From Thermotogaceae bacterium (lineage in GTDB: Bacteria; Thermotogota; Thermotogae; Thermotogales; Thermotogaceae): 7,400 nt of DNA. Under the pieces are notes generated by a model. The model worked only from the letters and a program-made list of their open reading frames with translations. It had not been told where the DNA came from and ran no database searches. The first letter of the stretch is position 1; each line of letters opens with the position of its first letter. A program made the position numbers and the translations under genes. The stretch lies in NCBI GenBank assembly GCA_021161105.1, contig JAGHBG010000158.1, positions 1-7,400 on the forward strand. Reading direction: 5' to 3'. Positions 6,255 through 7,400 of this stretch are shown here, piece by piece.

Positions 6255-6653
6255 TTATACTCTCCTTCTCTTCTTGGGTCTGACTCCATTGAATGGGATG
6301 GGAGTAACATCCTTTATTTGTCCTATTTCTATTCCAGCACCTTGAATTGTTCTTATGGCTGCTTCTCTTCCTGGTCCTGGTCCCTTCACCCATATATCAA
6401 CCTTTTTTACTCCCATATTAAGAGCCTCTCTTGCCACTCTATCGGCTGCAAGCTGAGCAGCATAAGGTGTCCCCTTTCTCGTACCTTCAAAACCTACAGT
6501 TCCGCCACTTGCCCATGTAAGAGTATTTCCATCAAGATCTGTAAGGCTAATTATCGTGTTATTGAATGTGCTCTTTATATGGACTATTCCTTGATCTACA
6601 CTTATCTTTTTCTTTCTTCTTCTCTCTGATCTCTTTTTCCTTTTCCTTGGCAT
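6255..6653 (-). CDS. rpsK: 30S ribosomal protein S11
   Basis: S11 lies on the 30S platform and helps form the mRNA exit/E-site region. The 132-residue product has a very basic N-terminus (PRKRKKRSERRRKKK, residues 2-16), then the core with HIKSTFNNTIISLTDLDGN (25-43), ASGGTVGFEGTRKGTPYAAQ (48-67) and the family signature region VDIWVKGPGPGREAAIR (85-101). It ends in DVTPIPFNGVRPKKRRRV, essentially the universal S11 C-terminus. The length is normal (E. coli 129). ATG 6653 has GAGGAGG about 8 nt upstream. An ATG at 6660 is out of frame. It begins 17 nt after rpsM and ends 15 nt before rpsD. Confidence 0.98.
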   Translation of the reverse strand: MPRKRKKRSERRRKKKISVDQGIVHIKSTFNNTIISLTDLDGNTLTWASGGTVGFEGTRKGTPYAAQLAADRVAREALNMGVKKVDIWVKGPGPGREAAIRTIQGAGIEIGQIKDVTPIPFNGVRPKKRRRV

Positions 6654-6670
6654 TACTCATCCCTCCTCAA

Positions 6671-7057
6671 TTAAATGGCCGTACTCTTTTTCTTCTTTGT
6701 CTTAATTCTCTTTGGTCTTGGGCCTTTTCTCGTTCTTGCATTAGACCTTGTCTTTTGACCACGCACTGGAAGCCCCAGCTTGTGCCTGATGCCACGGTAA
6801 CACCCTATGTCAATTAATCTCTTTATGCTCCTTTGAACTTCCGTTCTGAGTTCACCTTCAACCCTGTAATGTTCCTGTATGAACCTATTTATCTTACCAA
6901 TCTCTTCTTCTGTAAGTTCTTTTACCCTTTTATCAGGATTAATTCCGGTTTCCTTTAATATCTCAAAAGATCTCGATCTCCCTATTCCGTATATATATGT
7001 AAGTCCGACCCATACTTTTTTATTGTTGGGTATTTCAACGCCAACTATACGAGCCAT
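6671..7057 (-). CDS. rpsM: 30S ribosomal protein S13
   Basis: S13 sits in the 30S head, contacts the P-site tRNA through its C-terminal tail and forms intersubunit bridges with L5 and 23S rRNA. The 128-residue product starts MARIVGVEIPNNKKV, has the helix-two-turns-helix-type YIYGIGRSRSFEIL (21-34), a coiled helix EEIGKINRFIQEHY (51-64), and the S13 signature RGIRHKLGLPVRGQKTRSNA (88-107). It ends in a Lys/Arg-rich tail (KTKKKKSTAI) about ten residues longer than that of E. coli. ATG 7057 is preceded by GAGGAGGT at a normal distance. The gene lies 16 nt after rpmJ. Confidence 0.98.
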   Translation of the reverse strand: MARIVGVEIPNNKKVWVGLTYIYGIGRSRSFEILKETGINPDKRVKELTEEEIGKINRFIQEHYRVEGELRTEVQRSIKRLIDIGCYRGIRHKLGLPVRGQKTRSNARTRKGPRPKRIKTKKKKSTAI

Positions 7058-7073
7058 TCCCTCTTACCTCCTC

Positions 7074-7190
7074 TCAACCTTGCCTCTGGTTGTGCTTGGG
7101 ATTGACTTTACAGATAACGTAAACTCTTCCCTTTCTTCTAACTATTTTACAGTGCTCGCAGCGCTTCTTAACCGATGCTCTAACTTTCAT
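7074..7190 (-). CDS. rpmJ: 50S ribosomal protein L36 (zinc ribbon form)
   Basis: This 38-codon gene reads MKVRASVKKRCEHCKIV, continues RRKGRVYVICKVNPKH and ends NQRQG, an almost exact L36 consensus. The zinc ligands C11, C14, C27 and H33 are all present, so this is the zinc-binding (C+) paralogue, not the cysteine-free C- form that some bacteria use under zinc starvation. ATG 7190 follows AAGGAGGAG (beginning 16 nt upstream), and TGA ends 16 nt before rpsM. L36 is a small late-assembly protein of the 50S subunit near the 23S domain V/VI junction. The placement between infA and rpsM is the common bacterial order. Confidence 0.97.
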   Translation of the reverse strand: MKVRASVKKRCEHCKIVRRKGRVYVICKVNPKHNQRQG

Positions 7191-7206
7191 AATCTATCTC
7201 CTCCTT

Positions 7207-7400
7207 TTATTTTTTATCCGGTTTTTTCCTGTATATTATCCTTCCCCTTGTCAGATCGTATATAGAAAGTTCTAATATAACCTTATCTCCGGGGACGAGT
7301 CTGATAAAATTTCTTCTCATACGCCCGGATACATGAGCAAGGACTACATGCCCATTATCAAGCTCAACCCTAAACATAGCGTTGGGAAGTGCTTCAAGTA
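7207..7400 (-). CDS. infA: Translation initiation factor IF-1, 5' end beyond the window
   Basis: The minus strand is open from the window edge to TAA at 7209-7207 and gives 63 residues of the OB-fold protein IF-1, which blocks the ribosomal A site during initiation. The landmarks are LEALPNAMFRVELDNGH, VLAHVSGRMRRNFIRL and VPGDKV, then SIYDLTRGRIIYR and a KKPDKK tail. Only about 9-11 N-terminal residues are missing. 'DLTRGRI' (rather than E. coli 'DLSKGRI') is common outside Gammaproteobacteria. The stop lies 16 nt before rpmJ and the gene is in the same operon. The start codon and any promoter are outside the window. Confidence 0.97.
   Translation of the reverse strand, partial: LEALPNAMFRVELDNGHVVLAHVSGRMRRNFIRLVPGDKVILELSIYDLTRGRIIYRKKPDKK

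Noticed and set aside
6111..6629. A 172-codon + strand open frame opposite rpsD and rpsK.
   Set aside because: Antisense shadow of two ribosomal protein genes; Ser/Cys-rich product typical of reverse-complement Lys/Arg/Glu codons.
6879..7265. A 128-codon + strand open frame spanning rpsM, rpmJ and the infA end.
   Set aside because: It runs opposite three recognised genes and their ribosome binding sites, which explain the sequence fully.
1..7400. Mobile elements, CRISPR repeats, tRNA or rRNA genes.
   Set aside because: No transposase or integrase motif, no regularly spaced repeat and no tRNA-like cloverleaf or rRNA sequence was seen on reading both strands.

Overview
The window looks like a chromosomal segment of a thermophilic, moderately AT-rich bacterium, most likely a member of the Thermotogota (Kosmotoga/Mesotoga/Thermotoga-like). 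The reasons are the infA-rpmJ-rpsM-rpsK-rpsD-rpoA-rplQ gene order, the Thermotoga-like flavour of L17 and of the alpha subunit N-terminal domain, Lys/Glu-rich proteins, zinc-binding (C+) forms of both S4 and L36, and very strong Shine-Dalgarno sites. The assignment rests on recalled family resemblance, not on a search.

Region 1 (1-4062, + strand) is the downstream part of a sugar-catabolism operon. It holds the last 43 codons of a dihydrodipicolinate synthase/KDG-aldolase-family protein, an FGGY carbohydrate kinase, a LacI/PurR-family repressor, and an L-fucose isomerase-related protein with its three metal ligands conserved. All three junctions are overlapping (16, 4 and 4 nt), so the four genes are almost certainly one transcript with coupled translation. 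The logical scheme is aldose to ketose (isomerase), then ketose to ketose phosphate (kinase), with the LacI protein sensing the sugar. The actual sugar cannot be read from the sequence, and the place of the DapA-like aldolase in the pathway is open. The operon's promoter lies outside the window.

Region 2 (4063-4193) is a short convergent intergenic spacer. It holds a G-free, C-containing stretch just after the isomerase and a GC-rich perfect hairpin. The hairpin has a long U-tract on the minus strand, making it the intrinsic terminator of the ribosomal operon, and it possibly also stops the sugar operon.

Region 3 (4194-7400, - strand) is the distal end of the S10-spc-alpha ribosomal protein supercluster, read from right to left: infA (5'-truncated by the window edge), rpmJ, rpsM, rpsK, rpsD, rpoA and rplQ. 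Intergenic gaps are 15-17 nt, tightening to 5 nt between rpsD and rpoA and to a 17-nt overlap between rpoA and rplQ. Two start sites need care: rpoA most likely starts at ATG 5604, and rplQ at GTG 4598, where the Shine-Dalgarno is part of a small inverted repeat.

No mobile element, CRISPR array, tRNA/rRNA or defence gene is visible. I see no strong case for a novel system. The most informative oddities are the unassigned sugar pathway, an Arg-to-Lys change at the UP-element-contacting position of the alpha C-terminal domain, and the self-complementary rplQ ribosome binding site.
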